NCBI GenBank assembly: GCA_944363635.1
Contig: CALVUP010000010.1
Location: 1-55,935 of the forward strand
Direction: 5' to 3'
Length of the DNA stretch: 55,935 nt
Origin: an uncultured Bacilli bacterium
GTDB lineage: Bacteria; Bacillota_I; Bacilli_A; RF39; UBA660
Part shown: in pieces, positions 17,831 to 26,877 of the stretch
Layout: each line of letters opens with the position of its first letter
Position numbering within the stretch: the stretch's first letter is position 1
Program-made: the position numbers and the translations under genes
The notes under the pieces: generated by a model
Seen by the model: the letters and a program-made list of their open reading frames with translations, nothing else
Databases searched by the model: none
What the model was told of the DNA's origin: nothing

Positions 17831-20365
17831 ATGACATTTAAATATGACTTTTCAATTATTATACCAGTTTATAACAGTGCGAAATATTTGAATAAGTGTA
17901 TAGAATCTGTTTTGCAACAAGATTATGATTTAGATAAAATTCAAATCATATTGATTGACGATGGTTCTGTTGATCAATCTTTATCTATTTGTAAAAATTT
18001 TAAAGAACAATATAAAAATATTGTTTTAATTCACCAGTCAAATCAAGGAGTTTCTGTGGCCAGAAATCACGGAGTTAAAAAGGCAAGAGGAAAATACATT
18101 CTTTTTTTAGACTCAGATGATTATTTGTCTAATAATGTATGTAGTAGTATTTTTCCTTTCTTTGAAAAGAATTATAATAAAATTGATTTAGTGGTTTATA
18201 ACTTAAAATATAAGATGCAGGAAAAGACAAAACCACATTTTCGTTATAGTAAACTTTATGACAATCAAAACAAAATATATAATGTTAATGTTAAAAATGA
18301 GCTTATTCAAACAACAATTAATTATTGCATTAAAAACAAATACGATGATAATTTACTTTTCAATAAAAATTTTTCTTTTGGTGAAGATGAAATGTATGCC
18401 ACTAACATTATATTGAGAAAGAGAAAATTTGGATATTGCAGTGATTGTACATATTATTATCGTATGCATGGGAATAATACTGTACACAACAACATGGTTA
18501 CTTTTAAAGTCTTTAAAAAATTTGTAGATTATTATCTTCGTTTATTAAAAGATTATCCAAATAATGATTATGTTATGAATTTAGTATTAAACAATTTAAG
18601 ATGGCGTTTGGAAGAAAATAAATTAGTTCCTTATACTGAAAATGAAAAATTACAAAAACAATTCTTAAATAAAATAAAAGAATTGCTGGATTTTATTTCC
18701 GTAGAAAGAATTATGAAATTAAGTTATTTAAAAGTTAGAACTCGAATGGCTTTACTTCATTTAAAAGATATTCCATACGAAGTAACTTTAAAAGATGAAC
18801 AAGTGATCGTAACATTTGATAAACAAAAATACAAGTATAAAAACCAATTACTTGTAAAAATTGAAAATATTGGAAAAACTTATATTTCAGGAAAAATTGA
18901 AAAGAGCTTTGATCTTTTTGCTCATTTTACAAATCCCAATCTTACCGTTGTTCAATATCCCATTTATGAAAAATCTTATATAAATTCTATTACTGAATAT
19001 ACCTTTTCATTAAAACTTTCTAATTTTAAATGCAACATTTCTGAAGCATTAAATGATTATCATAATATTAAAATAGATGCGGAGGGTGTCAATAATTTAT
19101 TTTATACACTAAAAACTAAAGATATGGAACTTATGGTTATAAAAAGACCATTAAAAAATCTATTAAAAGAACTATTACGAAGAATGGGTTTGTTGTCTAT
19201 TATAAGAAAAGTTTATAAAAAGGGAAAATCTTTCCTAAAACGTTTGTTACAAAAGATAAGAAGAAGTAGTAATATACTTTTATATAAATACTATTGTAAA
19301 AGGGTGCCTTTGGATAAAAATAATGTGTTGTTTTTATCCGCGTCTCGTGAATCGTTAACAGGTAATTTTGAATTTGTTTACCATGAATTAAAAGAAAATT
19401 ATCACTATGAAATCAACTTGGTTCTTAAGAAAAGTCTAAAAACGAAAAATTCTTTAAAAGAACAAATACATTTAATGAAACTAATTGCAAGCTCAAAATA
19501 TATTTTACTAGATGACTTTTATCCTATGATTTATACTTTGAAATTAAGAAAGGGTACTGAGTTAATTCAGCTTTGGCATGCAATGGGGGCTTTTAAAACC
19601 GTAGGATATAGTCGTATGGGAAAAGTAGGCGGTCCTAGTGTTAAAAGTTTAACGCATAAAAATTATACAGCTACCATTGTAAGTAGTGAAAACATTCGTA
19701 AAAACTATGCAGAAGCTTTTGATATTAGTATTGATAAAGTACATGCTTTAGGAGTTCCTAGAACCGATATTTTCTTTGATAATAATTATAAAAAGAATAT
19801 TACTAAAAAATTACACGAAAAATATCCTTTTATCAAAGATAAAAAAGTAATTTTATTCGCACCAACTTTTCGTGGAAATGGTCAAAAATCAGCGTATTAT
19901 AATTTCTCTTGGCTTGATTTTAATAAAATGAAAGAACAACTTCAAGATCAATATGTCTTTTTAATAAAACTACATCCTTTTATTACAGCAAGACCCGATA
20001 TTGTTGATAATCAATTTTATTTTGATTTATCCGATGAAAGAGAAATTAATGATTTACTATTTATTACAGATATTTTAATTACAGATTATTCTTCTGTTAT
20101 TTTTGAGTATTCTTTTTTTAAAAAGCCCGTTGTTTTCTTTATTCCAGATTATAAAGAATATGTAGCAAGTCGTGATTTTTATTATGATTTTGATAAATAT
20201 ATGTATGGAAGTACTGCAATAAATACTGACGAACTAATTAAAAAAATTAAAAAAGAAAAAGTAAACAAAAAGAAAATAGATGCCTTTACCAAATATTTTT
20301 GCTCGGCTTGTGATGGAAAGAGCACAAAAAGGGTTGTTAAAGAGCTAATTGTAAACAAAAAGTAG
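17831..20365 (+). CDS. Bifunctional family-2 glycosyltransferase / CDP-polyol (ribitol) phosphotransferase
   Basis: 844 residues. Residues 5-220 form a family-2 glycosyltransferase (FSIIIPVYNSAKY, LIDDGSVDQS, FLDSDDY). From about 485 to the end is a TagF/TarL-like domain: QLWHAMGAFK, ALGVPRTDIFF, LFAPTFRG, IKLHPF and ITDYSSVIFEY. It has the same architecture as the 3559 gene, but the two C-terminal domains differ clearly (WHAMG here, NHGSP there), so they probably use different acceptors or donors. The preceding tarIJ genes suggest CDP-ribitol. A candidate promoter TTGTAT (17784), 17 bases, TAAACT (17807) lies upstream. Confidence 0.83.
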   Translation: MTFKYDFSIIIPVYNSAKYLNKCIESVLQQDYDLDKIQIILIDDGSVDQSLSICKNFKEQYKNIVLIHQSNQGVSVARNHGVKKARGKYILFLDSDDYLSNNVCSSIFPFFEKNYNKIDLVVYNLKYKMQEKTKPHFRYSKLYDNQNKIYNVNVKNELIQTTINYCIKNKYDDNLLFNKNFSFGEDEMYATNIILRKRKFGYCSDCTYYYRMHGNNTVHNNMVTFKVFKKFVDYYLRLLKDYPNNDYVMNLVLNNLRWRLEENKLVPYTENEKLQKQFLNKIKELLDFISVERIMKLSYLKVRTRMALLHLKDIPYEVTLKDEQVIVTFDKQKYKYKNQLLVKIENIGKTYISGKIEKSFDLFAHFTNPNLTVVQYPIYEKSYINSITEYTFSLKLSNFKCNISEALNDYHNIKIDAEGVNNLFYTLKTKDMELMVIKRPLKNLLKELLRRMGLLSIIRKVYKKGKSFLKRLLQKIRRSSNILLYKYYCKRVPLDKNNVLFLSASRESLTGNFEFVYHELKENYHYEINLVLKKSLKTKNSLKEQIHLMKLIASSKYILLDDFYPMIYTLKLRKGTELIQLWHAMGAFKTVGYSRMGKVGGPSVKSLTHKNYTATIVSSENIRKNYAEAFDISIDKVHALGVPRTDIFFDNNYKKNITKKLHEKYPFIKDKKVILFAPTFRGNGQKSAYYNFSWLDFNKMKEQLQDQYVFLIKLHPFITARPDIVDNQFYFDLSDEREINDLLFITDILITDYSSVIFEYSFFKKPVVFFIPDYKEYVASRDFYYDFDKYMYGSTAINTDELIKKIKKEKVNKKKIDAFTKYFCSACDGKSTKRVVKELIVNKK

Positions 20366-20373
20366 GCGAGTAT

Positions 20374-21492
20374 ATGAAAGTATTAATTTATCTATTTAAA
20401 GTTATTATAAACGTAATTTATACCTTATTTAAGTGCATTCCCGTGCAAAACAAAATCATATTTTTAAGTAGACAACGAAATAGTCCATCTATTAATTATA
20501 ATATTATGATTAAAGAAATTCGTAAGCAAAGACCAGATATTAAAATCATTATTTCTTGTAAGCGATTGGAAAAAAGTATCTCTGGGCTTATCGGGTATGC
20601 TTTTCATTTGTTTTATGAAATGTATCACTTAGCAACTTCTAAAGTTGCTATACTCGATACTTATTCCATTACAATCAGTAATTTGCATCATAAGAAGAAA
20701 TTAACTGTAATACAGATGTGGCATGCCATGGGTTCTTTAAAGAAATTTGGTTATAGTATTTTGAATCAGGAAGAGGGAAGTACAAAAAGTCTTGCCCTGG
20801 CTATGAATATGCATAAAAATTATGATTATGTTATGACAAGCAGTAAAGCATGCGCTCCTTATTTTGCAGAGGCTTTTCATACAGATATAAATAAAATGTT
20901 TATTAATCCTTTACCTGTAGTTGATCGTTTGCTAGACAAAAATTATCAAAAAGAAGTTGTGCGTCTTTTGAAGGAAGAGTATCCCAATTTAAAAAACAAG
21001 AAAAAAAACATTTTATATTGCCCAACTTTTAGAAAAAACAACAAAAGTTCGAAAAAAATACAAGAACTTATTGATAGTATTGATTTTAAAAAATACAACT
21101 TGATTATTAAATTACATCCAAATAGTAAAGTTAAAATTAATGATCCAAGAGTATTCGTGGATCAAAAGCATACTACAATCAAGTTTGCTTTTTTATCGGA
21201 TTATATTATTACGGATTACTCTGCTATTGTTTTTGAACTATCATTACTAAGTAAACCTATCTTCTTTTATACTTATGATTATAAGCAATACGTCAATAAT
21301 CGTGACTTTTATATTGACTTTAAAAAGGAAATGCCTGGTTTAATTACAGAGAATCCAAAAGAAATTATTAATAGCATTCAAAACAAAAAATACGATATAA
21401 AGAAAGTCAAAAACTTTCAAAAAAAATATATTGATATACCAAAAGAGGGGTGTACGCAAAAATTACTTGATTTAGTTTTTAAAAATATGTGA
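20374..21492 (+). CDS. CDP-polyol phosphotransferase (TagB/TarB/TarF-like)
   Basis: 372 residues: a short hydrophobic or amphipathic N-terminus that can bind the membrane, then the Glyphos_transf domain (QMWHAMGSLKKFGYS, LYCPTFRKN, IKLHPNSK, ITDYSAIVFE). It lacks a glycosyltransferase domain, so it fits a primase (TagB/TarB) that adds the first polyol-phosphate to the linkage lipid, or a second extender. It lies 8 bases after the bifunctional enzyme and shares its WHAMG motif. Which role it plays cannot be settled from sequence. Confidence 0.85.
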   Translation: MKVLIYLFKVIINVIYTLFKCIPVQNKIIFLSRQRNSPSINYNIMIKEIRKQRPDIKIIISCKRLEKSISGLIGYAFHLFYEMYHLATSKVAILDTYSITISNLHHKKKLTVIQMWHAMGSLKKFGYSILNQEEGSTKSLALAMNMHKNYDYVMTSSKACAPYFAEAFHTDINKMFINPLPVVDRLLDKNYQKEVVRLLKEEYPNLKNKKKNILYCPTFRKNNKSSKKIQELIDSIDFKKYNLIIKLHPNSKVKINDPRVFVDQKHTTIKFAFLSDYIITDYSAIVFELSLLSKPIFFYTYDYKQYVNNRDFYIDFKKEMPGLITENPKEIINSIQNKKYDIKKVKNFQKKYIDIPKEGCTQKLLDLVFKNM

Positions 21493-21500
21493 GGTGGGTT

Positions 21501-22553
21501 ATGGATTTATTTTTACTTTTTATTCTTATTATTAGTTTTATTGGTATAAAAATTTATTTTAAAAAATTTAATAAAGAATATTTATCAATAACAAGTACGA
21601 ATTGCATAAAAGGAATTTTTATTTTATTTGTGTTTTTCTCACATGCTATGCAATATATTTCTGTTAATCATTGGTATGATAGTACGATACTCTATTTAAG
21701 AGGACATCTTAGTCAATTAATTGTTGTTATGTTTTTATTTTATTCTGGGTATGGTGTTTATGAGTCTTTTAAAAAGAAAGGAATTCCTTATGCAAATAGT
21801 ATGCCCAAAAATAGAATATTAAAAACATTATTTCATTTTGATATAGCTGTACTTTGTTATATTGTGTTAAATCTTTGTTTACAAAATCCTATGACGACTA
21901 AGCAAATTGCTTTATCTTTTATTGGATGGACAAGTGTAGGTAATAGTAATTGGTATATATTTGCGACTCTTGGATTATATATTATTACTTATGCCTCTAT
22001 TAAAGCATTTCCGAAAAAGCAAGCCATTTTATCCATTTGGATACAGACCTTTTTGTTTATTTTATTTATTAGCATTTTTAGAGGAAGCTATAATGCCTAT
22101 TGCTACAATACATTGCTTTGCTTTCCTTTAGGTATAACTTATTCTTATTATAAAGATTCTATTGAAAAGGCGATTCAAAAAAATAATTTTGCTTATTTAG
22201 TAAGCTTTTTTACATCTCTTTTAGCAACATTCGTCTTCTATTACTTACGTACAGACAATCTATGGTGTTATGAGCTTTGGGCCATTTCCTTCACTTTGCT
22301 TATTGTACTTATTACAATGAAAGTTCATTTGCAAAGTCCAATATTAAATTGGTTTGGAAAAAACCTGTTTTGGCTTTATATTTTGCAAAGAATACCAATG
22401 GCCATTGGACAATACTATGGATATAATGTAACCCATCCATATCGATACTTTGCTGTTTGCTTTATAGCTACGATTTTATTAGCTTATGAATTTAGTTTTA
22501 TCTTTCAAAAAATAGATAAAAAGTTATTTAAAAAAACAAAAAGTAGAGCTTAA
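21501..22553 (+). CDS. Acyltransferase family 3 membrane protein
   Basis: 350 residues with about ten membrane helices. The N-terminal helix carries the family's FVFFSHAMQY, whose conserved His is expected in the active site of acyltransferase-3 (OafA-like) enzymes; LFYSGYGVYE follows. These enzymes take acyl groups to the outer face and O-acylate sugars or polyols. An in-frame GTG at 21489 overlaps the previous stop and is part of the GAGGTGGG ribosome-binding site, so I start at ATG 21501. It is the last gene of the wall-polymer block and ends in a strong terminator. Its target is probably the polymer made upstream. Confidence 0.8.
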   Translation: MDLFLLFILIISFIGIKIYFKKFNKEYLSITSTNCIKGIFILFVFFSHAMQYISVNHWYDSTILYLRGHLSQLIVVMFLFYSGYGVYESFKKKGIPYANSMPKNRILKTLFHFDIAVLCYIVLNLCLQNPMTTKQIALSFIGWTSVGNSNWYIFATLGLYIITYASIKAFPKKQAILSIWIQTFLFILFISIFRGSYNAYCYNTLLCFPLGITYSYYKDSIEKAIQKNNFAYLVSFFTSLLATFVFYYLRTDNLWCYELWAISFTLLIVLITMKVHLQSPILNWFGKNLFWLYILQRIPMAIGQYYGYNVTHPYRYFAVCFIATILLAYEFSFIFQKIDKKLFKKTKSRA

Positions 22554-22568
22554 TGCTCTACTTTTTTT
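22539..22568. terminator. Bidirectional terminator between the acyltransferase and a convergent small gene
   Basis: An 11-bp perfect stem (AAAAGTAGAGC with GCTCTACTTTT) and a 5-base loop has a T run on the + side and an A run before it. It overlaps the 3' ends of both converging genes. Confidence 0.9.
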
Positions 22569-22653
22569 AAAAATAAAATAAACTACAAATAACGCTTCCT
22601 ATCATTATAATTAATAAGACAATCGCAGATATTTTTATTGCTTTTTTACTCAT
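22567..22653 (-). CDS. 28-residue single-pass membrane peptide
   Basis: An ORF of 28 codons with a basic start (MSKKAIK) and one membrane helix (ISAIVLLIIMIGSVICSLF). Support is strong for its size. A GAGGTG ribosome-binding site sits 6 bases upstream, a promoter TTTACT-N17-TATAAT lies at 22673-22701, and the shared terminator follows the stop. The layout (two or three lysines, then one helix of about 20 residues) is like the Prli42/DUF4044 micropeptides of Bacilli, but I cannot prove homology. It is the only - strand gene in the left half. Confidence 0.65.
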   Translation of the reverse strand: MSKKAIKISAIVLLIIMIGSVICSLFYF

Positions 22654-22672
22654 TTTCTACACCTCACTGTCC

Positions 22673-22701
22673 ATTATAATAAAAAAATAAAAAAAAGTAA
22701 A
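22673..22701 (-). promoter_or_regulatory. Sigma-A promoter for the 28-residue peptide gene
   Basis: On the - strand TTTACT (22696-22701), a 17-base spacer and TATAAT (22673-22678). It places the transcript start near 22666, thirteen bases before the start codon. Confidence 0.7.
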
Positions 22702-22752
22702 TTCCTTCGCATAAAATATTTACTGGTTAATATAATTAACTAGGTGATCGGT

Positions 22753-23352
22753 ATGCATATAAAACAAAAAAAGAAATATATTTTTTTAATAGGACTAGCT
22801 GTTGTTGGGATTCTTTTTGGTGTTGTATTTTCTTTTATTTTATCTAATAGTGATAAATTATTGGTAGAAAGTAGTATTAATAATTTTTTTAATGCCATAG
22901 AACATAATGAGATTTACTATATGGATGGTCTTTTTAGTAGTTTATTTGCGGGACTTCTTTATATAGTCATTGTTTGGTTTTTAGGTATCTCTATTATTGG
23001 AATTCCTATTATTTTATTTTTATTATTTATAAAAGGGTTTGTTATGGGATTTTCCATTGGTTCAATTATTAGTATTTATAAAACAAAAGGGATCATTGGA
23101 GCTTTTCTATATATCTTTCCTCATCATATTTTAAGTATTATTTCTTATATATTGCTTTGTTATTTTGCTATTGTATTTTCTAAACGTTTATTTGATTATC
23201 TATTTTTAAAAAAAGAAGTGGGTCTTAAAAAGCTAATGCGTAAATATATAAAAATTTTTCTTATTTGTTTTGTTGTTTCAATTCTTTGTTCTTTAAGTGA
23301 AACATTTTTGGCACCTGCACTATTAAAACTTTTTACAAATTATCTTATTTAA
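22753..23352 (+). CDS. SpoIIM-family integral membrane protein
   Basis: 199 residues: one N-terminal helix, an outside loop (about 40-65), then a bundle of helices with IKGFVMGFSIGS and the family's FPHHILSIISYILLCYFAI segment. In spore formers SpoIIM works with SpoIID and SpoIIP in engulfment, but SpoIIM-like proteins also occur in non-sporulating bacteria. The GTG at 22744 belongs to the ribosome-binding site TAGGTGAT, so the start is ATG 22753. SpoIID and SpoIIP are not in the window. Confidence 0.78.
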   Translation: MHIKQKKKYIFLIGLAVVGILFGVVFSFILSNSDKLLVESSINNFFNAIEHNEIYYMDGLFSSLFAGLLYIVIVWFLGISIIGIPIILFLLFIKGFVMGFSIGSIISIYKTKGIIGAFLYIFPHHILSIISYILLCYFAIVFSKRLFDYLFLKKEVGLKKLMRKYIKIFLICFVVSILCSLSETFLAPALLKLFTNYLI

Positions 23353-23392
23353 TGTATAATATCTATTAGAATATTACTTTAAAGGTGAGGTT

Positions 23393-24436
23393 ATGAAAAA
23401 GGTAATTGTTGGTATTTCAGGAGGAGTTGATTCTTCGGTAGCAGCACTACTTCTTCAAAAACAGGGCTATGAAGTTATTGGTGTTACATTTGTTTTTACG
23501 GAAGATTTTGATCCAACAGATGCAATTTTAGTTTGTAAAAAGTTAGGGATTGAACATCACGTTCTTGATTATAAAAATGAGTTTAAACATAAGGTAATTG
23601 ATCCTTTTCTTAATGATTATAAGAGGGGAGTTACTCCTAATCCTTGTGTTCTTTGCAATCGATATGTTAAATTTCAGTTCTTATATGATGCAATGAAGAA
23701 GTATGCGTGTGATTGTATTGCTACAGGACATTATGCTAAAGTCATTCACAATCATTTATATAAAAGTAGTGATTTAAATAAAGATCAAACCTATTTTTTA
23801 TGTGAACTTACAAATGAGGAATTATCTAGGGTACTTTTCCCATTAGAAGGTATTTCTAAAGATGAAGTCAGACAAATAGCAATGGAAAATGATTTAGTAA
23901 CCGCTAAGAAAAAGGATTCAACGGATGTTTGCTTTATAACAAGTAATTTTAAAAATTACATACAAAAAAAGATTAAAAGTAATAAAGGAGATATCATTGA
24001 TATTTCTTCTCGTAAAAAAATCGGAGAACATCATGGGTTATCGCAGTTTACAATTGGCCAACGTAGAGGATTAGGGATTGGTGGCACCAGTGAAAAAATG
24101 TTTGTGGTTGGTAAAGATACAAAACATAATACATTATATGTTGCTTTAGGTGAAAACAATCCATATTTATTTTCCGATAGCTGTATTTTAGAATATGTTA
24201 ATTTTAATTGTGATTACAGACCTACAGAGTGTACTGCCAAGTTTCGATATCGCCAACAAGAATATCCAGTAGAACTTGAATATTTAAAAAATGGGGAAGT
24301 TCTTGTTAAATATAAAGAAATTAAGGGTGTTACTCCTGGACAAGCTTGTGTTTTCTATCAAAAAGATCTATGTATTGGGGGCGGTATTATTAAAGAAGTC
24401 CGCAAAAAAAATCAAAAATTATGGTATTTATTATAG
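23393..24436 (+). CDS. mnmA: tRNA-specific 2-thiouridylase
   Basis: 347 residues. The PP-loop SGGVDSSVA lies at 9-17. The sulfur-relay cysteines are Cys88 (TPNPCVLCNR) and Cys180 (DSTDVCF). Other signatures are ATGHYAK, KDQTYFL and HHGLSQFTIGQRRGLG. It adds sulfur to U34 of the Lys, Glu and Gln tRNAs using ATP. Adjacent genes do not suggest an operon partner; no cysteine desulfurase gene is nearby. It follows AAAGGTGAGG at a normal distance. Confidence 0.95.
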   Translation: MKKVIVGISGGVDSSVAALLLQKQGYEVIGVTFVFTEDFDPTDAILVCKKLGIEHHVLDYKNEFKHKVIDPFLNDYKRGVTPNPCVLCNRYVKFQFLYDAMKKYACDCIATGHYAKVIHNHLYKSSDLNKDQTYFLCELTNEELSRVLFPLEGISKDEVRQIAMENDLVTAKKKDSTDVCFITSNFKNYIQKKIKSNKGDIIDISSRKKIGEHHGLSQFTIGQRRGLGIGGTSEKMFVVGKDTKHNTLYVALGENNPYLFSDSCILEYVNFNCDYRPTECTAKFRYRQQEYPVELEYLKNGEVLVKYKEIKGVTPGQACVFYQKDLCIGGGIIKEVRKKNQKLWYLL

Positions 24437-24464
24437 ACAAAATTTTACATTTTTTTAAAAACCA

Positions 24465-24493
24465 TTGTACAAAATCTGATTTTTTGTTACAAT
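24465..24493 (+). promoter_or_regulatory. Sigma-A promoter with extended -10
   Basis: TTGTAC (24465-24470), 17 bases, TACAAT (24488-24493), with TG one base before the -10. Transcription should begin near 24500. This rules out the in-frame ATG at 24492, which overlaps the -10, as the start of the next gene. Confidence 0.82.
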
Positions 24494-24512
24494 GAGTATG
24501 GAGGGTATGCGT

Positions 24513-25280
24513 ATGGAACAGTTGAATACATTACTAAATGAACTTGGTATTTCAAAAGTAAGATTAGCAAAATACCTTGGAGTCTCTAGACAAATGCTTT
24601 ATAACTACTTGGGATTACATAGTTTAAATGATTGGCCTAGAGAAAAAGCAATTCGATTAATTAGTTTATTAGAAATAAAAAACGAGGCAGATTTAGCTAA
24701 AATCGTGGTCGATGGCGATTACATCATCCGTGTTGAAAAAAAGCTAAATGATGGAGTTAAAGAATCCTCTACAAAAGATATTTTAAATGATTTAAAAGGG
24801 ATTAATAAGAAAGAACAAGAAGTTTTATCCGATTTGTTTTATCTGTTAAAGGAAAAACTAATAGATGATAAAACTGATCAAACCTATTATGCTTATAAAT
24901 ATCTTTATCATTATTTGCAATCTTTAGATACAAATAAAGAATTAAAATTTATTTTAGCTTATATTTCAAAGTCGTTAGGATTTACAGATCCTATGGAATT
25001 TGTTTTTGATGAAGATAAGCAATATTTATTCGAAGGCATTTTATTTTCCGCATTTACTCTATATTCCAATGGAGGTGCCTCTAAAAATAAAATAGCGGAA
25101 TCGCATAAACGTTTCGAAAGAGATATTGAACATAAAAAAGAAGATAAGCTTTCTCGTACCCAAGAACTAAATACCGCTAAAGTACAAGCTTTACGTGAAC
25201 TTGGATATACGGAAATCAATGAACAAAATGCAAAAGAAGTATTGGAAAAAATTGCAGAAATTCAATCAAGAAAAGTATAA
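24513..25280 (+). CDS. Helix-turn-helix DNA-binding regulator
   Basis: 255 residues. The N-terminal 35 residues form an XRE/Cro-like helix-turn-helix (ISKVRLAKYLGVSRQMLYNYL). The rest is mostly helical and charged, with a coiled-coil-like end (NAKEVLEKIAEIQSRKV), and is not a family I recognise. I start at ATG 24513, 7 bases after GGAGGG; three earlier in-frame ATGs lie in or next to the promoter. The target genes are unknown. The short leader and separate terminator make it a one-gene transcript. Confidence 0.75.
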   Translation: MEQLNTLLNELGISKVRLAKYLGVSRQMLYNYLGLHSLNDWPREKAIRLISLLEIKNEADLAKIVVDGDYIIRVEKKLNDGVKESSTKDILNDLKGINKKEQEVLSDLFYLLKEKLIDDKTDQTYYAYKYLYHYLQSLDTNKELKFILAYISKSLGFTDPMEFVFDEDKQYLFEGILFSAFTLYSNGGASKNKIAESHKRFERDIEHKKEDKLSRTQELNTAKVQALRELGYTEINEQNAKEVLEKIAEIQSRKV

Positions 25281-25298
25281 TTATAATATGAAAGAATT

Positions 25299-25327
25299 AA
25301 AGTAACAACAAATTTGTTACTTTTTTT
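25299..25327 (+). terminator. Rho-independent terminator after the regulator
   Basis: A 10-bp stem (AAAGTAACAA with TTGTTACTTT), a 5-base loop and a T run. Confidence 0.85.
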
Positions 25328-25358
25328 ATATATTTTTCGTAAAAAAGTGTCAAAAAAC

Positions 25359-25387
25359 TTGATTATTTAAAATAAACAGGTTATGCT
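25359..25387 (+). promoter_or_regulatory. Probable promoter for the Ig-like surface protein
   Basis: TTGATT (25359-25364), 17 bases and TATGCT (25382-25387), about 30 bases before the gene's AAGGAGGT ribosome-binding site. Confidence 0.6.
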
Positions 25388-25417
25388 TAATATGTAAATA
25401 AAATAAAGGAGGTTTGT

Positions 25418-26845
25418 ATGGCAATGAATAATGTTGTCGAAAATAAGGAAAGAGAAGAAAATAAAAAGGGATTAATTATCTTTATTATTGTTCTTATTTT
25501 ATTGCTTGCTTTATTTATTGGAATTCGAGCATTAAGTGATAAAAAAGACAATAAAGAAGAAGAAAATGAGCAACCTATTGAAGATGTTGTAGATAAGGAA
25601 GAGGAAGATGAGGATGAAACAACCGAAGAAGAATCAACGTATGTTTATACGCCTACAAAATCAAATACGGTTACTAAAACAAAAAATGAAGTAAAGGAAG
25701 AGGAAAAAACAGAAGTAGAACAAGATACATTAACATTACGTTTAAATGGAAGTAATGTTGTCTATGTAGATTATGCTTCTACTTATATCGATGAAGGAGC
25801 TTATGCAATTGATACAAAGGATGGAGATCTAAGCATTTCTATTGTTAAGACGATTTATTTAGATGGTTCTGTTGTAGATCAAATTGATACGACAAATGAA
25901 AACGCAACATATACTATTAAATATGTTGTAACCAATAGTAGGGGAGAAACAAAAGAAGTAGAAAGAACAGTTATTATAAGAGCACCTGAAAGTTCTGAAG
26001 TTATCCTTACTTTAAATGGTAATAAAGAAGAAAAAATTGAATACAATGTTTCTAATCCAACTGTTTATACAGATTTAGGAGCTACTGCTAGTGTAAGTGG
26101 TGGAGAAAGCATTCCAGTTACGACTTCTATAACACTAGATGGCAGTGCTTATACTGGTGAAATTTCAAGTGAAACAAAAGGTACTTATGTAATTACTTAT
26201 ACCGCTAGTTACAATGGAAAAGATTATAGCATTGCAAGAACTGTTGTTGTTGCAGATACAACGGCACCTGTCATTACAACAGCAAGCGATGAATATAAGT
26301 ATTTAGTGGATACTGAAAATCCAGATGCTGAAATTACATTAGAAGAAATTGAAAAATTATTTACTGTTACTGATGAAGATAGCAATATTACAAACATTTT
26401 AACCGATGAAGAAAATATTGAACTTACTACTAATATTTCTTTAGCAACAGAAGGGGAGTACAAGGTTGTTTTAACATCTACTGATTCATCTAACAATACT
26501 TCATCTAAAACAATTACAATTAAAGTAATGGAAGATACAGAAGTTCCTGAGGTTCTTTTAACTGATAATAGTTATATAGATCAAACTTTTTATCAGTTTG
26601 AAATTACCGCAACAGATGATTACTCTGATTCTGAGAATATGACTTATAGTTATGCAATTGTAGAGGATCCTACAAATTTAGAAGCTGCTGTTTGGAACGA
26701 ATTAACAGGTAATACATTTACAATGGATAAAGCAGAAATCAATTCTCCTACTGCAGTTACAAGATATGTTGTTGGAAAAGCAATTGATGAAGCCGGCAAT
26801 GAAAGTATGAGTAAGAATATCATTGAAGTATTTATTGAACCATAA
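25418..26845 (+). CDS. Membrane-anchored surface protein with tandem Ig-like (DUF5011-type) domains
   Basis: 475 residues. A short cytoplasmic part is followed by one helix (about 20-40: GLIIFIIVLILLLALFIGI) without a signal-peptidase site, so it is an N-terminal anchor. Then comes an acidic Glu/Asp-rich linker (45-75) and a threonine/lysine linker. Next are three or four beta-sandwich domains of the DUF5011/HYR-like type, starting near residues 105, 195, 290 and 380. Clues are YIDEGAYAIDTKDG, TYTIKYVV, TTAPVITT and AIDEAGNESM. There is no sortase motif at the C-terminus. The full-strength ribosome-binding site suggests abundant protein. It may hold a partner or a polymer at the cell surface, but its ligand is unknown. 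Confidence 0.75.
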   Translation: MAMNNVVENKEREENKKGLIIFIIVLILLLALFIGIRALSDKKDNKEEENEQPIEDVVDKEEEDEDETTEEESTYVYTPTKSNTVTKTKNEVKEEEKTEVEQDTLTLRLNGSNVVYVDYASTYIDEGAYAIDTKDGDLSISIVKTIYLDGSVVDQIDTTNENATYTIKYVVTNSRGETKEVERTVIIRAPESSEVILTLNGNKEEKIEYNVSNPTVYTDLGATASVSGGESIPVTTSITLDGSAYTGEISSETKGTYVITYTASYNGKDYSIARTVVVADTTAPVITTASDEYKYLVDTENPDAEITLEEIEKLFTVTDEDSNITNILTDEENIELTTNISLATEGEYKVVLTSTDSSNNTSSKTITIKVMEDTEVPEVLLTDNSYIDQTFYQFEITATDDYSDSENMTYSYAIVEDPTNLEAAVWNELTGNTFTMDKAEINSPTAVTRYVVGKAIDEAGNESMSKNIIEVFIEP

Positions 26846-26849
26846 AATT

Positions 26850-26877
26850 AAGACTCTATAATTCAGGGTCTTTTTTT
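26850..26877 (+). terminator. Rho-independent terminator closing the + strand block
   Basis: An 8-bp stem (AAGACTCT with AGGGTCTT, one G-T pair) and a T run. It is the last + strand transcription signal before the AT-rich convergent gap. Confidence 0.8.
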
